From assembly GCF_014385105.1 (NCBI RefSeq), contig NZ_JACRTE010000012.1:1-55610 (forward strand): a stretch of 55,610 bases of DNA, given 5' to 3'. Each line of letters starts with the position of its first letter. Positions within the stretch are counted from its first letter, which is position 1. Positions 15,184-23,938 of the stretch are shown here, piece after piece. Below the pieces are notes generated by a model. It worked only from the letters and a program-made list of their open reading frames with translations, was not told the origin of the DNA and made no database searches. Source of the DNA: Qingrenia yutianensis. Lineage in GTDB: Bacteria > Bacillota > Clostridia > UMGS1810. The position numbers were made by a program, and so were the translations under genes.

Positions 15184-16161
15184 ATGGAACTTCTGAAAAA
15201 ACTCTGCGAGGCATATGCGCCGTCGGGTGACGAGAGCGGAATCTGCAATATTATCGCGGACGAAATAAAAGGATATGCGGACGAGATTTATACTGATGTT
15301 ATGGGAAATCTTATCGCGCACAAAAAGGGAAACGAAAAAAAAGTTATGTATATTGCCCACGTTGATGAAATCGGCATTACAGCGACGCACATTGACGATA
15401 ACGGTTTTATACGTTTTGGTTTTATCGGCGGTGCAGACAAGTATTTTATGCTTTACCGCAGGGTTGTGTTTAAAAACGGCACTGCCGGCGTTGTTGCACA
15501 CGAAGAAAGTGTTAAGGATATAAAGGATATTGAGGACTCGAATTTGTTTGTTGACATAGGTGCAAAGAGCCGTGAAGATGCCGAAAAATGTGTTTCGGTC
15601 GGCGATACTGCGGTGCTTATGCAGAATTTTGTCAAACTCGGCGATAAGGTAAACTGCAAGGCGCTTAACGGCAGAGCTGGCGCGTATGTTCTTATAAATG
15701 CAATTAAAAATATAAAAAACAACAAAAATGATTTATATTTTGTATTTTCAGCACAGAATACGGTGGGACTGCGCGGTGCTAAAACCTCGGCATTTGACAT
15801 TGAACCCGATTATGCCGTTGCGGTTGACACTGTTTGCACAGGCGATACGCCCGAGGGAAAAGTTTCGGACATTGCGCTCGGGAACGGCATTGCGGTGAAA
15901 GTTAAAGATGCGTCGTTTATAGCGAACAAAGAGGTTAGGGAGCAGATTGTAAAATGTGCCGAAAAAAATAAGATAAAATATCAGATTGCCGTTGCGGAAA
16001 ACGGCAGAAGCGATGTCGGAAGCGTTCACCTTTCGAAAAGCGGTGTAAAGTCGGGAGCGGTGTCAATTCCCGTGCGATATGCAAACACACCGTGCGAAAC
16101 GGCAGATACGGGCGATATTGAAAGCGCGGTTGAGCTTGTTTCGAGCCTTGAATTTGAATAA
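15184..16161 (+). CDS. Degenerate M42-family paralogue 3, probable pseudoenzyme
   Basis: This 325-residue protein clearly belongs to M42 (MYIAHVDEIGITATH at the first ligand site, NTVGLRGAKTSAF, AVDTVCTGDTPEG), but most catalytic positions are changed: the bridging Asp pair DD is NG (KALNGRAGAY), the Glu-Glu pair is Asn-Thr (SAQNTVGLRG), and the last His is Asn (RYANTPCETA). The frame is intact and closely spaced behind two active paralogues (6 bases), and the fold-forming sequence is well kept, so it reads as a maintained non-catalytic subunit rather than a dead gene. It could modulate assembly or substrate entry in a mixed dodecamer. Start ATG 15184 is modestly supported by a GTGAGG about 12 bases upstream. 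Confidence 0.85.
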   Translation: MELLKKLCEAYAPSGDESGICNIIADEIKGYADEIYTDVMGNLIAHKKGNEKKVMYIAHVDEIGITATHIDDNGFIRFGFIGGADKYFMLYRRVVFKNGTAGVVAHEESVKDIKDIEDSNLFVDIGAKSREDAEKCVSVGDTAVLMQNFVKLGDKVNCKALNGRAGAYVLINAIKNIKNNKNDLYFVFSAQNTVGLRGAKTSAFDIEPDYAVAVDTVCTGDTPEGKVSDIALGNGIAVKVKDASFIANKEVREQIVKCAEKNKIKYQIAVAENGRSDVGSVHLSKSGVKSGAVSIPVRYANTPCETADTGDIESAVELVSSLEFE

Positions 16162-16204
16162 AAAACAAAAAATTTAAAAAATTTGAAAAAAACGCAAAAT
16201 TTAC

Positions 16205-16234
16205 TTGACAACATATACTGTTTTGTGGTATTAT
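16205..16234 (+). promoter_or_regulatory. Promoter of tRNA-Leu
   Basis: TTGACA (16205-16210), 18-base spacer, TATTAT (16229-16234), about 20 bases before the mature tRNA 5' end. Confidence 0.7.
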
Positions 16235-16254
16235 AATTGAGCACGATAAATTTC

Positions 16255-16343
16255 GCCGGAGTGGCGGAACTGGCAGACGCCCAGGACTTAAAATCCTGTG
16301 GGATTAGTTTCCCGTACCGGTTCGATTCCGGTCTCCGGCACCA
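16255..16343 (+). tRNA. tRNA-Leu (anticodon TAA)
   Basis: The 89-nt sequence folds as a class II tRNA: acceptor GCCGGAG/CTCCGGC, D arm, anticodon stem CAGGA/TCCTG with loop CTTAAAA (anticodon TAA), a long variable arm (TGGGATTAGTTTCCCGTA region), T arm CCGGTTCGATTCCGG and encoded CCA. It reads UUA leucine codons. The 128 bases to the next tRNA hold no gene that I can see. Confidence 0.97.
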
Positions 16344-16471
16344 TTGTTGTGCTTGAGGTTGGTACCCAAAAGCAGTGTTTGGAGCAGTGAAGTTTGTCGG
16401 TAAATTTTGCGGAATATTATTTTAAAAAATGGTATATTTGCAAAAAGAAGTGTCTATAATTTAATATGTAT

Positions 16472-16548
<77 letters not shown>

Positions 16549-16552
16549 ATGA

Positions 16553-16596
16553 AAAACCGCTTAACAAAGCCATTTGTGCAATGTTAGGCGGTTTTT
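16553..16596 (+). terminator. Terminator downstream of tRNA-fMet
   Basis: AAACCGCTTAAC pairs with GTTAGGCGGTTT (one bulge or mismatch) around a loop of about 17 bases, ending in TTTTT. It starts within 5 bases of the tRNA CCA end. Confidence 0.75.
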
Positions 16597-16651
16597 GCTA
16601 TATTCAAAAACAGGCGAATAATTCAACAATAATTCAACTCGATATAAAAAA

Positions 16652-16796
16652 TCACGCTTTTTTAAGAAATATATCAGATAAAATATCAGCGCTTCTTTGG
16701 TCTGCTTCTTCCATAATGTGAGCATATATATTTGCCGTTGTAGAAACCTGTGCGTGTCCTAATCTCTTTGAGATAGATACACTGTCCACACCGTTA
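16652..16796 (-). pseudogene. C-terminal remnant of a tyrosine recombinase (phage/ICE integrase)
   Basis: About 45 residues on the minus strand match the very end of tyrosine integrases: SKRLGHAQVSTTANIYAH contains the H-x-x-T-x-x-x-Y spacing with the catalytic tyrosine in IYAH, followed by a short acidic/basic tail ending FLKKA. All upstream domains are missing: the frame runs into unrelated sequence at about 16790, which on the plus strand encodes a surface protein. Its position right behind tRNA-fMet is the usual place for an integrated element, so this looks like the last piece of a lost prophage or ICE. It is not functional. Confidence 0.8.
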
Positions 16797-17955
16797 AAGT
16801 ATAGAGGCGAGTATGACGGATATTCGCACAGTATAGGATATACGCCTCCCGACAATATGACCGCTGAAAGATACCGGTGGTATTTTGTACCGAACGGCTC
16901 GTCCGACGCGATACCCGTTCCGTCGGAGCCGTATAATGATACAGCGCTAAAAATGTGTCGGAAAGCGGTGAATATTATTACCGTATTGAGGTTATGTTTA
17001 ACGGTTATGTAACCAGGCTGTTCACGGAAAGGGCAACTGTTGAAATCACCAAAAAGCCTGTTTCGGTGAAAGCGTTGGACAAAAGCAAGATATATGACGC
17101 AAAACCGCTTTTGACAAACGAAACGTTGCTTGCGGAACGCTTAATATCACTCCGCTCGGCCTGACGGTTAAACCGAAAGATGCGCGCGTGAGTGCCGGCT
17201 CGGTTTTGAGCGAAAATGTTTTATATGAAATAGACGGCACACTCAAAAACGAAAATCTTTCTTTGGCAAATGCAAAGATTACCGCAAAAAATGCGGACGG
17301 AAAAGACGTTTCGTTCGGCGATATTACAAAAAACACCGGTACATACACCGTTGTGATTGATTACAGCGGTTTTGACGGTATCGGCAGTGAAAATTATCAG
17401 GGAAACGGCTCCGTTACTTCTGAAGTTGTTGTTTACAGAAAAAGCAGCGGCGGCGGTTCGGGCGAAAGCGCATTTGATGATGTGGGAACTGACGCTTGGT
17501 ATTATGACGCTGTTACGGCTCTTGCAAATATGGGCATCATAAAGGGAACGGGCGGCAACCGCCTCGACCCCGACGGCGAAATAACGCGTGCGGAATTTAT
17601 TGCGGCGGCAATGAGGTTTACCGATATTGATGCAAAAGGAACTGTGACATTCACCGATGTTGCACAGGATCACTGGGCGGCAAAGGAAATTTCAAGCGCC
17701 GCATCTCTCGGCTGGATTTCGGGAAATGACGACGGCACATTCAGTCCCGACGATTTGCTCGAACGTTCCTCCGCTGCAAAAATTGTCAACAATATGCTCG
17801 GAAGAAAGGCAGACATCGAATACATCAACGCGCACAGGGACGGTATAACGCTGTTTGACGATGTTCCGTCTTGGAAGTGGTACTGCGGAGATGTTGCGGA
17901 GGCATCAAATACGCACGGATTTGAAAAAATTAACGGCGCGGAAAGTTGGAAATAA
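16797..17955 (+). pseudogene. 5'-truncated, frameshifted SLH-domain surface protein
   Basis: A plus-strand coding relic in three successive frames. The first piece reads DGYSHSIGYTPPDNMTAERY near 16815, the second VSESGEYYYRIEVMFNGYV from about 16955, the third from about 17150 to the stop at 17955. Each change of frame equals the loss of one base, and both fall in homopolymers: an A-run near 16950 and GG near 17140. Restoring them gives a continuous MBG/YDG-like repeat (KPVSVKALDKSKIYDAKPLL...LAGTLNI), then a linker and two to three SLH motifs (AFDDVGTDAWYYDAVTALA; FTDVAQDHWAAKEISSAAS). The N-terminus and signal peptide are gone at the junction with the integrase relic. Sequencing error could explain the frameshifts, but not the truncation. 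Confidence 0.78.
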
Positions 17956-17983
17956 ACAGTATTCCGCAAAGAAGTATCAGAAA

Positions 17984-18016
17984 AATACTGCTCTTTTATA
18001 AGGGCAGTATTTTTTA
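17984..18016 (+). terminator. Terminator after the SLH pseudogene
   Basis: AATACTGCTC (17984-17993) pairs with GGGCAGTATT (18002-18011, one G-U pair), followed by a T-run to 18016. Confidence 0.8.
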
Positions 18017-18049
18017 TAAGAATTTTCACAAAAAACAGCAAAAAAACAC

Positions 18050-18080
18050 TTGCATCGCACATTGATGTACGGTATATAAT
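18050..18080 (+). promoter_or_regulatory. Promoter of the SLH-transglutaminase gene
   Basis: TTGCAT (18050-18055), 17-base spacer, TATATA (18073-18078), overlapping a TATAAT two bases further. It lies about 40 bases before the start codon. Confidence 0.55.
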
Positions 18081-18118
18081 AAATACGTGAATTCGTAACA
18101 AAACAGGGGGAAGTACAA

Positions 18119-20980
18119 GTGGAAGCACAAGTGGAAGCAAAGTTAAAAAAATTGTTATGCGGTATTTTGACGGTTTGTATGCTTGCAAGCCTTATTCCGC
18201 TTTCGGTTTTTGCGTCAAGCGAGGTTACAGCCATTGACCTGACGCTGGCAAAACCGAAGGCAGGCGAGGCGCCGTCGTATACGGCAACAGTGACGGATGG
18301 TTCGGGATTAGAGGTAATCAGCGTCAAGTGGTCGCCGTCGGACGATGTTTTTATTGAGGGCAAAACATACACCGTTACAATAGATGTCGGCATAAAAGAA
18401 GGCTTTGACGGAACTTTTGCAAAGGCTGACAAAATATCGGCAACAATGAACGGATACAAGATACACAGAGTGAAAAACAACGGTGCGAATGTTACGGTTA
18501 AATTCGGCTGGAATCTCTCGGCTGACAAACCCGTTACTGCGCCGACTGCACCGTCCGTCACAAACACCGCAGTTAAAGCTGTAAGCACAAAAAGCGGATT
18601 TTCCGACGTTGCAGACAGTGCTTACTATGCAAACGCAGTTAAATGGGCGGTGGATAAAAAAATTACGTCGGGAACATCTGCAACGACATTTTCACCCGAC
18701 GACACCTGCACACGCGCGCAGATACTTACATTTTTGTGGAGAGCGGTAGGCAGTCCGAAAAGCAATTCGCCGGTACCGTTCGGCGATGTAAATTCCGAAG
18801 ACTATTTTGCTGACGCGTCGAGTTGGGCAAAAGGCAAGGATATGGTTTCGGGAAGTAATTTCGAGCCGGACACACCCTGCACAAGGGCGTTTACCGTTAT
18901 CTATCTTTGGAAAAACGCAGGAAGTCCCAAAACAGAGATTTCCGATAAATTTTCCGATGTAAACGCAAATGCGGATTATGCGCAGGCGGTTGCGTGGGCG
19001 GTTAACAACGGCGTGACAAGCGGAACGTCGGCAACGACTTTTTCGCCCGTCGATACCTGCACAAGAGGACAGATAGTGACCTTTTTAAACCGTGCTCTTT
19101 CCGTGTTCGATGTTACGAAAGACGATAACACAATCAAGACGCCCGAGAACAATAATCAAGAAAACAACAATCAGGAAAATAAAACGGACGTACCGGTAAT
19201 TAACCCGACCGAAACAGATAAAACAACCGAAACAGGCAAAACCGACGAGAAAACCGATACTTCGAAAAATGATAAAAATACCAAAACCGATGAAACAACA
19301 AAGGATAATACAACAAAGAACGACAACACCAAAACAGACGATTCATCGCTGGAGGAAGTTAAGCAAAACACGCAGAATAAAGCAAAGTATGATACTGCAA
19401 AATATGAAACAGCCGTTAAAAAAGCTCTCCGCGAGGCGCTGGGCGACAATCTCGGCAGTGATCTGACACAGCTTCAAAAGGCGCTTTTGCTTCACGATTG
19501 GCTTTTGCTGAACTGCCAATATGATGAAACAGTGTCGAAAGAATATGTTCACAGCGAGTACGGCGCAATGGTAAACGGTTGGGCAGTGTGCAGCGGCTAC
19601 GCCCGTGCATACAGCGACCTTTTAAGCCGTGTCGGCATTGAGGCGGAGTATGTTTACGGTTACGTAGGAAAAGCCAGTATGGAAACAGCGCATGCGTGGA
19701 ACCGCGTAACGATTGACGGCAAAAAGTATCACGTTGATGTAACTTTTGATGACCCGGTTCCCGATGTTAAGGGAAGAACAATGCATACCTACTTCCTGGT
19801 GAGTGATGCCAAGCTGAAGGATCACATAGGATACAATTTGCACTGTACGGATACAAAGTATGATGACAACCAGATTTTGCATAAATATCATGCACCGCTT
19901 ATATGGGACGAAAGAATTAACAAGTTTTATTATGTTGACGGAACTGCGGTTAAGACTACCTCCGATTTAAGCGAACCGATAACATCGTCAAGCGCGAAGG
20001 ACGGTGTTAATCCGACGTCGGCGATTATGACGGACGACGGAAAATTCTTATGCTTCGCTAAACCGAACAATTCTACAAGCGAATATCCGATGTATCTCTA
20101 TTGCATAGAAACGGGCGAATACTACAATTACACCGTTAAAGGCGTAAAGAATATTATCTTTGACAGACTGGTTCAAAACGGCAATAACATTGAGCCTTCG
20201 AGAGATTATTATAAGAACGGTGCGCATTATATGACAAAGGCGGACGCGTCAATTCCCATTCCGACGAGCACCAAGAAACGCTCGGTTGTATTTGACCCCA
20301 ACTACAGCGGAGTAAAAACGGCAAGCCTGGAGTATCTTAACGACTACTGGACAAACGGCGGCGGTTCGCTTGATGAGCTGACGAGAAAAGGCTATACTTT
20401 CGGCGGTTGGTACACCGCAAAGGACGGCGGAGAAAAAATTGAGTCACTTGATGACATAAACGGAAGCAGTGTGACGCTTTACGCTCACTGGTGGAGCGGC
20501 TGGACCATAACCAAAGAACCCACAGCGTCAGAAACGGGCAAGGCGGTCCGCGAACTTGACGGATATCCGAGCGTTAAAGAAGAAGTTACTATCCCCGAAC
20601 TTTCGGATACATCTGTATGGAAGAAAACGCAGTCTATAAGCGCAACAACGTCGCGCGACGGTTTTGAGAGATACACCTCCGAATACGGCGATGTCAAAGT
20701 TATAATTCCCAAGCTTGAAGAAAAATTCGAGTACGGCATTAAATATAAAGACGGCAGTGTTTGCATCACGGTTATTGATGAAAACACTTATAACGTCGGT
20801 TTCGAGGCTAAAGAAAACGGCGAGGTTATAAGCACGGGAAATAGGAGGGTAATAACCAACGGCGCCGGAGAGTACAGGGCGATTTATCCCAAGAACTTTA
20901 CTCCGAGCGGTACCGTTACCGCAACGCTTTACGACAAAGATATGAACTCTATTTGTTCAACCGAATATGAAGTAAAATAA
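18119..20980 (+). CDS. Surface protein with SLH domains, transglutaminase-like core and InlB-type repeat
   Basis: A 953-residue exported protein. GTG 18119 follows GGGGGA by 8 bases; a second GTG 12 bases later lies in a short tandem repeat (GTGGAAGCACAA). The signal peptide is at about 8-35 (LCGILTVCMLASLIPLSVFA). Three SLH motifs span about 160-330 (FSDVADSAYYANAVKWAV; FSDVNANADYAQAVAWAV), which would hold it to wall polysaccharide. An Asn/Thr/Asp/Lys-rich spacer (about 345-420) leads to a transglutaminase/protease fold at about 450-570 with the catalytic triad visible: Cys in GWAVCSGYARAY, His in TAHAWNRV, Asp in HVDVTFDDP. A Flg_new/InlB B-type repeat follows (GYTFGGWYTAKDGGEKI). Such domains are known as papain-like peptidases or cross-linkers; which activity applies here is unknown. 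Confidence 0.87.
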   Translation: MEAQVEAKLKKLLCGILTVCMLASLIPLSVFASSEVTAIDLTLAKPKAGEAPSYTATVTDGSGLEVISVKWSPSDDVFIEGKTYTVTIDVGIKEGFDGTFAKADKISATMNGYKIHRVKNNGANVTVKFGWNLSADKPVTAPTAPSVTNTAVKAVSTKSGFSDVADSAYYANAVKWAVDKKITSGTSATTFSPDDTCTRAQILTFLWRAVGSPKSNSPVPFGDVNSEDYFADASSWAKGKDMVSGSNFEPDTPCTRAFTVIYLWKNAGSPKTEISDKFSDVNANADYAQAVAWAVNNGVTSGTSATTFSPVDTCTRGQIVTFLNRALSVFDVTKDDNTIKTPENNNQENNNQENKTDVPVINPTETDKTTETGKTDEKTDTSKNDKNTKTDETTKDNTTKNDNTKTDDSSLEEVKQNTQNKAKYDTAKYETAVKKALREALGDNLGSDLTQLQKALLLHDWLLLNCQYDETVSKEYVHSEYGAMVNGWAVCSGYARAYSDLLSRVGIEAEYVYGYVGKASMETAHAWNRVTIDGKKYHVDVTFDDPVPDVKGRTMHTYFLVSDAKLKDHIGYNLHCTDTKYDDNQILHKYHAPLIWDERINKFYYVDGTAVKTTSDLSEPITSSSAKDGVNPTSAIMTDDGKFLCFAKPNNSTSEYPMYLYCIETGEYYNYTVKGVKNIIFDRLVQNGNNIEPSRDYYKNGAHYMTKADASIPIPTSTKKRSVVFDPNYSGVKTASLEYLNDYWTNGGGSLDELTRKGYTFGGWYTAKDGGEKIESLDDINGSSVTLYAHWWSGWTITKEPTASETGKAVRELDGYPSVKEEVTIPELSDTSVWKKTQSISATTSRDGFERYTSEYGDVKVIIPKLEEKFEYGIKYKDGSVCITVIDENTYNVGFEAKENGEVISTGNRRVITNGAGEYRAIYPKNFTPSGTVTATLYDKDMNSICSTEYEVK

Positions 20981-20994
20981 AAAATTATAAAATA

Positions 20995-21046
20995 AAAGCG
21001 GCTGCAGCAAAACAATTTTTTAAATCGTTTTGCTGCAGCCGCTTTT
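20995..21046. terminator. Bidirectional terminator between converging genes
   Basis: A perfect 18-bp stem (AAGCGGCTGCAGCAAAAC region with its complement at 21027-21045) with A-run and T-run at the two ends serves both the SLH-transglutaminase gene and birA. Confidence 0.9.
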
Positions 21047-21052
21047 TGCGTT

Positions 21053-22024
21053 CTATTTTATTCTTATGCTTATTTCGCCCGACGATAAAATCACCGTTTC
21101 GCCGTTTTCTTTTTTTGCGATAAGACTGCAATCGTCGGTTATCCCCGTGCAATGTGCCGTGTACCGAGCACCTGCCGAAATGACGGTTATATCTTTGCCG
21201 ACGGCAAGCTGTTTTTCTTTATAATATTCAACAAATTCACGGCTTTCGAGATTTTTGTAATACTCATAAAAATTGTCGAGAATTTTTGCTGTAAGACGGT
21301 TTTTCATATCGCTTTTTTGCTTGTCAAACACGCACCCTGCAATGTTTTCGATTTCTTTCGGAAATCCTCCGCTCGGCGCATAAACGTTAACGCCGATACC
21401 CAAAACTGCATAGTCGAGTCTGCCTTCTTCAACCGCGGTTGATGCCTCGGTAAGTATTCCGCACACTTTTTTTCCGTTTACAAAAATATCGTTAACCCAT
21501 TTTATTTTTGAATTTTCACCGCTTAAAAAATCAATGGCACGCGCAACTGCCGATGCCGCCGCGGTTGTGATGAGCGCCGAGGACTGAACCGATATTCGGG
21601 GGCGCAGAATTACGCTTAAATAAAGTCCCGATTTGTCGGGCGAAAAAAAGTTTCTGCCCATACGTCCTCTGCCTTCGGTCTGCGACGAGGCAATGCACAC
21701 ATATCCCTCTTTTTCGCCGTCCGACGCTCTTTGACGGGCAATTTTATTTGTCGAATTTACTTTATCAAAAACGTCAATATAGTAAAAATCCTTGTTTTTG
21801 AGATTGTTATAAATTCCGTCTTTTTCGAGAACGTCGTTGTCGCACAAAAGCGCGTAGCCTCTTCCGCTCACCGCGTCAAAACGGTAGCCGTCCTTTTTCA
21901 GCTCGCCGACCGCTTTCCACACGGCGTTGCGCGACACGTTAAGCCTTTTTGCAAGTTCCTGTCCTGAAAAGCTTTCGCCTCGGTTTTCATTAAATATTTT
22001 AAGTATATTTTCTTTTACACTCAT
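21053..22024 (-). CDS. birA: Bifunctional biotin--protein ligase / biotin operon repressor
   Basis: BirA joins biotin to carboxylase carrier proteins through biotinyl-AMP. The 323-residue protein has an N-terminal winged helix (FSGQELAKRLNVSRNAVWKA) that in other species binds biotin operators, then the ligase domain with SSQTEGRGRMGRNFFSPD, the biotin loop around KIKWVNDIFVNGKKVCGIL, and a C-terminal SH3-like domain. So it is the regulator-type (class II) enzyme. It starts 10 bases after the decarboxylase gene; the ribosome-binding site is weak, suggesting coupling. No biotin synthesis genes are in the window. Confidence 0.95.
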   Translation of the reverse strand: MSVKENILKIFNENRGESFSGQELAKRLNVSRNAVWKAVGELKKDGYRFDAVSGRGYALLCDNDVLEKDGIYNNLKNKDFYYIDVFDKVNSTNKIARQRASDGEKEGYVCIASSQTEGRGRMGRNFFSPDKSGLYLSVILRPRISVQSSALITTAAASAVARAIDFLSGENSKIKWVNDIFVNGKKVCGILTEASTAVEEGRLDYAVLGIGVNVYAPSGGFPKEIENIAGCVFDKQKSDMKNRLTAKILDNFYEYYKNLESREFVEYYKEKQLAVGKDITVISAGARYTAHCTGITDDCSLIAKKENGETVILSSGEISIRIK

Positions 22025-22034
22025 TTTTTCACAC

Positions 22035-23474
22035 TCAATTTTCTTCGCCTGAATTTCTGCGTTTTACAACATCTATTGTAAAATCCTCGCGTATGCCCGA
22101 AATTTCCGCACCGCTGTCGAGAATTTCGAGCACCGCTCTGATATGCTCGCTCGATATAACGTCGCCGGGGATCAGAATGGGTATTCCCGGCGGATATTTG
22201 CACACGATATTTTTAGACACTCTGCCGAGCGCGTCTTTAAGTTCAACAGGTTCTGCGTCGGCAAAAAATGCGTCGCGAGGAGTGAGTTTCATAGCGTGGG
22301 TGACACCCTTTGACGGACGGTCGGAAAGCTCTTTTATTCCAACCGTTTTGCCCGCTATGGTAACAATCGCTTTCGCAAGCTTTTTAACGTCCGATAGTTT
22401 GTTGTACGGCGTAAAAATGCACACGATATTTAAGTCGTCGCAAAGTTCAACTTTTATGTCAAAACGGGAATTAAGCACCTGTGCCGCGTCATAACCGCTC
22501 ACACCCGAAAACGCAAAGTTCACGACGATACGCGTTTTGTCATACGCAAAAACGTCCGCCGTTCCGACGATTTCGTCGTCCAGCCAGTACGCGTTTGAAT
22601 TGTTGTTTACATATTCCGCCGCCTCCGACACGGCGCGGAGCATTTTTTCGTATTTTTCCGAATATTCATCCGCCTCGAAAACCGCCTTTTCAAGCGCCGC
22701 CATAGCCGCGTAAGACGAGCTGGACGTCTGATACATAGAAATTGCGGCGAGAATTTCTTTATTTAAAAAATTGTTGCAGTTAACGTGCAAAAATGCCGAG
22801 CCGTTAAGACCTCCGAGCGTTTTTGACGCGCTGTGAACCACAAAATCCGCACCGAGCGCCGCCGCCGATTTGGGAAGTTTATCGCAAAAATTAAAATGTG
22901 CGCCGTGCGCCTCGTCAACAATCATAAACATATTGTTTGTGTGGGCGAGGGTGGTTATTTTTTCAATATCGCATACCGCGCCGTAATAGTTCGGCGAAGT
23001 GATTAAAATTGCCTTTGCGTTAGGAAAAGTCGCAACCGTGCGTTCCAAAGCGTCGTAGTCAAAACCGCCGCCGAAACCGAAACGGTGCATATACGTCGGC
23101 TCAACGAAAATCGGGAGAAGTCCCAAAAGAATTATCGCATTTATCACCGATTTGTGGCAGTTTCTGTCTACGATAATCATATCGTTTTGCTTAAGGCAAA
23201 GCGTGAGTGACGCTAAAATTCCCGTGCTTGCGCCGTTCAAAAGATAAAAACTGCGCTCCGAGCCGTAAATGCGCGCAAGCTGATTTTGACTCATTTTAAC
23301 GTACGCGGTCGGGTTGGGCATACCTTTTACAACGTCAAGCTCGCCCATATCCATACCGAAAAAATCCTCGGTCATAATGTCAAGTTTTCCCTTGTGCGCA
23401 GGTGTTTGAAACGATATTTTTTTGCTGTATGCATATTTTTTAAGTCCGTCATTTATATATTCGGTAAATTTCAC
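22035..23474 (-). CDS. Orn/Lys/Arg decarboxylase family protein (PLP-dependent, class I)
   Basis: This 479-residue protein belongs to the fold-type I basic amino-acid decarboxylases (SpeA/YaaO-like), which make agmatine, cadaverine or putrescine. Visible features are QTPAHKG at the N-terminus, LLNGASTGILA, the cofactor site IVDEAHGAHF, the PLP lysine in HSASKTLGGLNGSAF, and the C-terminal YPPGIPILIPGD block. Substrate cannot be decided from sequence; arginine is commonest for this size in Firmicutes. The start is GTG 23474 overlapping the stop of the upstream membrane protein (GTGA). Confidence 0.9.
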   Translation of the reverse strand: MKFTEYINDGLKKYAYSKKISFQTPAHKGKLDIMTEDFFGMDMGELDVVKGMPNPTAYVKMSQNQLARIYGSERSFYLLNGASTGILASLTLCLKQNDMIIVDRNCHKSVINAIILLGLLPIFVEPTYMHRFGFGGGFDYDALERTVATFPNAKAILITSPNYYGAVCDIEKITTLAHTNNMFMIVDEAHGAHFNFCDKLPKSAAALGADFVVHSASKTLGGLNGSAFLHVNCNNFLNKEILAAISMYQTSSSSYAAMAALEKAVFEADEYSEKYEKMLRAVSEAAEYVNNNSNAYWLDDEIVGTADVFAYDKTRIVVNFAFSGVSGYDAAQVLNSRFDIKVELCDDLNIVCIFTPYNKLSDVKKLAKAIVTIAGKTVGIKELSDRPSKGVTHAMKLTPRDAFFADAEPVELKDALGRVSKNIVCKYPPGIPILIPGDVISSEHIRAVLEILDSGAEISGIREDFTIDVVKRRNSGEEN

Positions 23475-23938
23475 GCCGTCACCTCATCAAGCATTTTAAT
23501 AAGTATTTCGGAGGGCTGAAAAACCACTGTATAGCGCTTTTCGTTAATGGTTACATTAAACGAATATCGGTTTGCGCGTTTTATTTCTCCGCAGTAGTTC
23601 AGCACCGATGTACCTTGTGCCTTTTCTCTGTCGTATTTTCCGAAATTTTCAATATCGAGCATTGTCACCGACATAAGTAACTGCGGATTGTTTTTGTTTC
23701 CCAGTCTTGTGACGTTAAATGTGTTGTTTTCGATTTTATATTCAAAAGCAGTGACCTGAAAACGCATAAAAAAGTATACCGAAAATCCGAAAAACAGCAT
23801 ATTCACGGTGTCCGCAAGCATTTTGTTATGCGGATAAATAAAATTGTTTGAAACAGTCATAACAATAAAAATCAGTGCGACCGTCACAACCAGCGCGAGC
23901 GCACTGTTTACGTGCGATTTTGACACTTCTTTATACAT
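23471..23938 (-). CDS. Small membrane protein of unknown function
   Basis: I do not recognise this 155-residue protein. It starts at ATG 23938 (MYKEVSKSHVNSALAL), has two hydrophobic segments at about 12-30 and 40-58, and a mostly beta-type cytoplasmic part with ENFGKYDREKAQGTS and a conserved-looking YCGEIKRANRYSFNVTI. The shape resembles bacterial small PH-like membrane proteins, but I make no family claim. It overlaps coaX by 8 bases at its start and the decarboxylase by 4 bases at its end, so all three are made from one mRNA. Confidence 0.8.
   Translation of the reverse strand: MYKEVSKSHVNSALALVVTVALIFIVMTVSNNFIYPHNKMLADTVNMLFFGFSVYFFMRFQVTAFEYKIENNTFNVTRLGNKNNPQLLMSVTMLDIENFGKYDREKAQGTSVLNYCGEIKRANRYSFNVTINEKRYTVVFQPSEILIKMLDEVTA

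Noticed and set aside
13115..16161. Annotating the M42 genes as endoglucanases
   Set aside because: Older databases name some M42 proteins so, but the metal ligands and the QEEVGLRG motif are those of aminopeptidases, and no cellulase domain is present.
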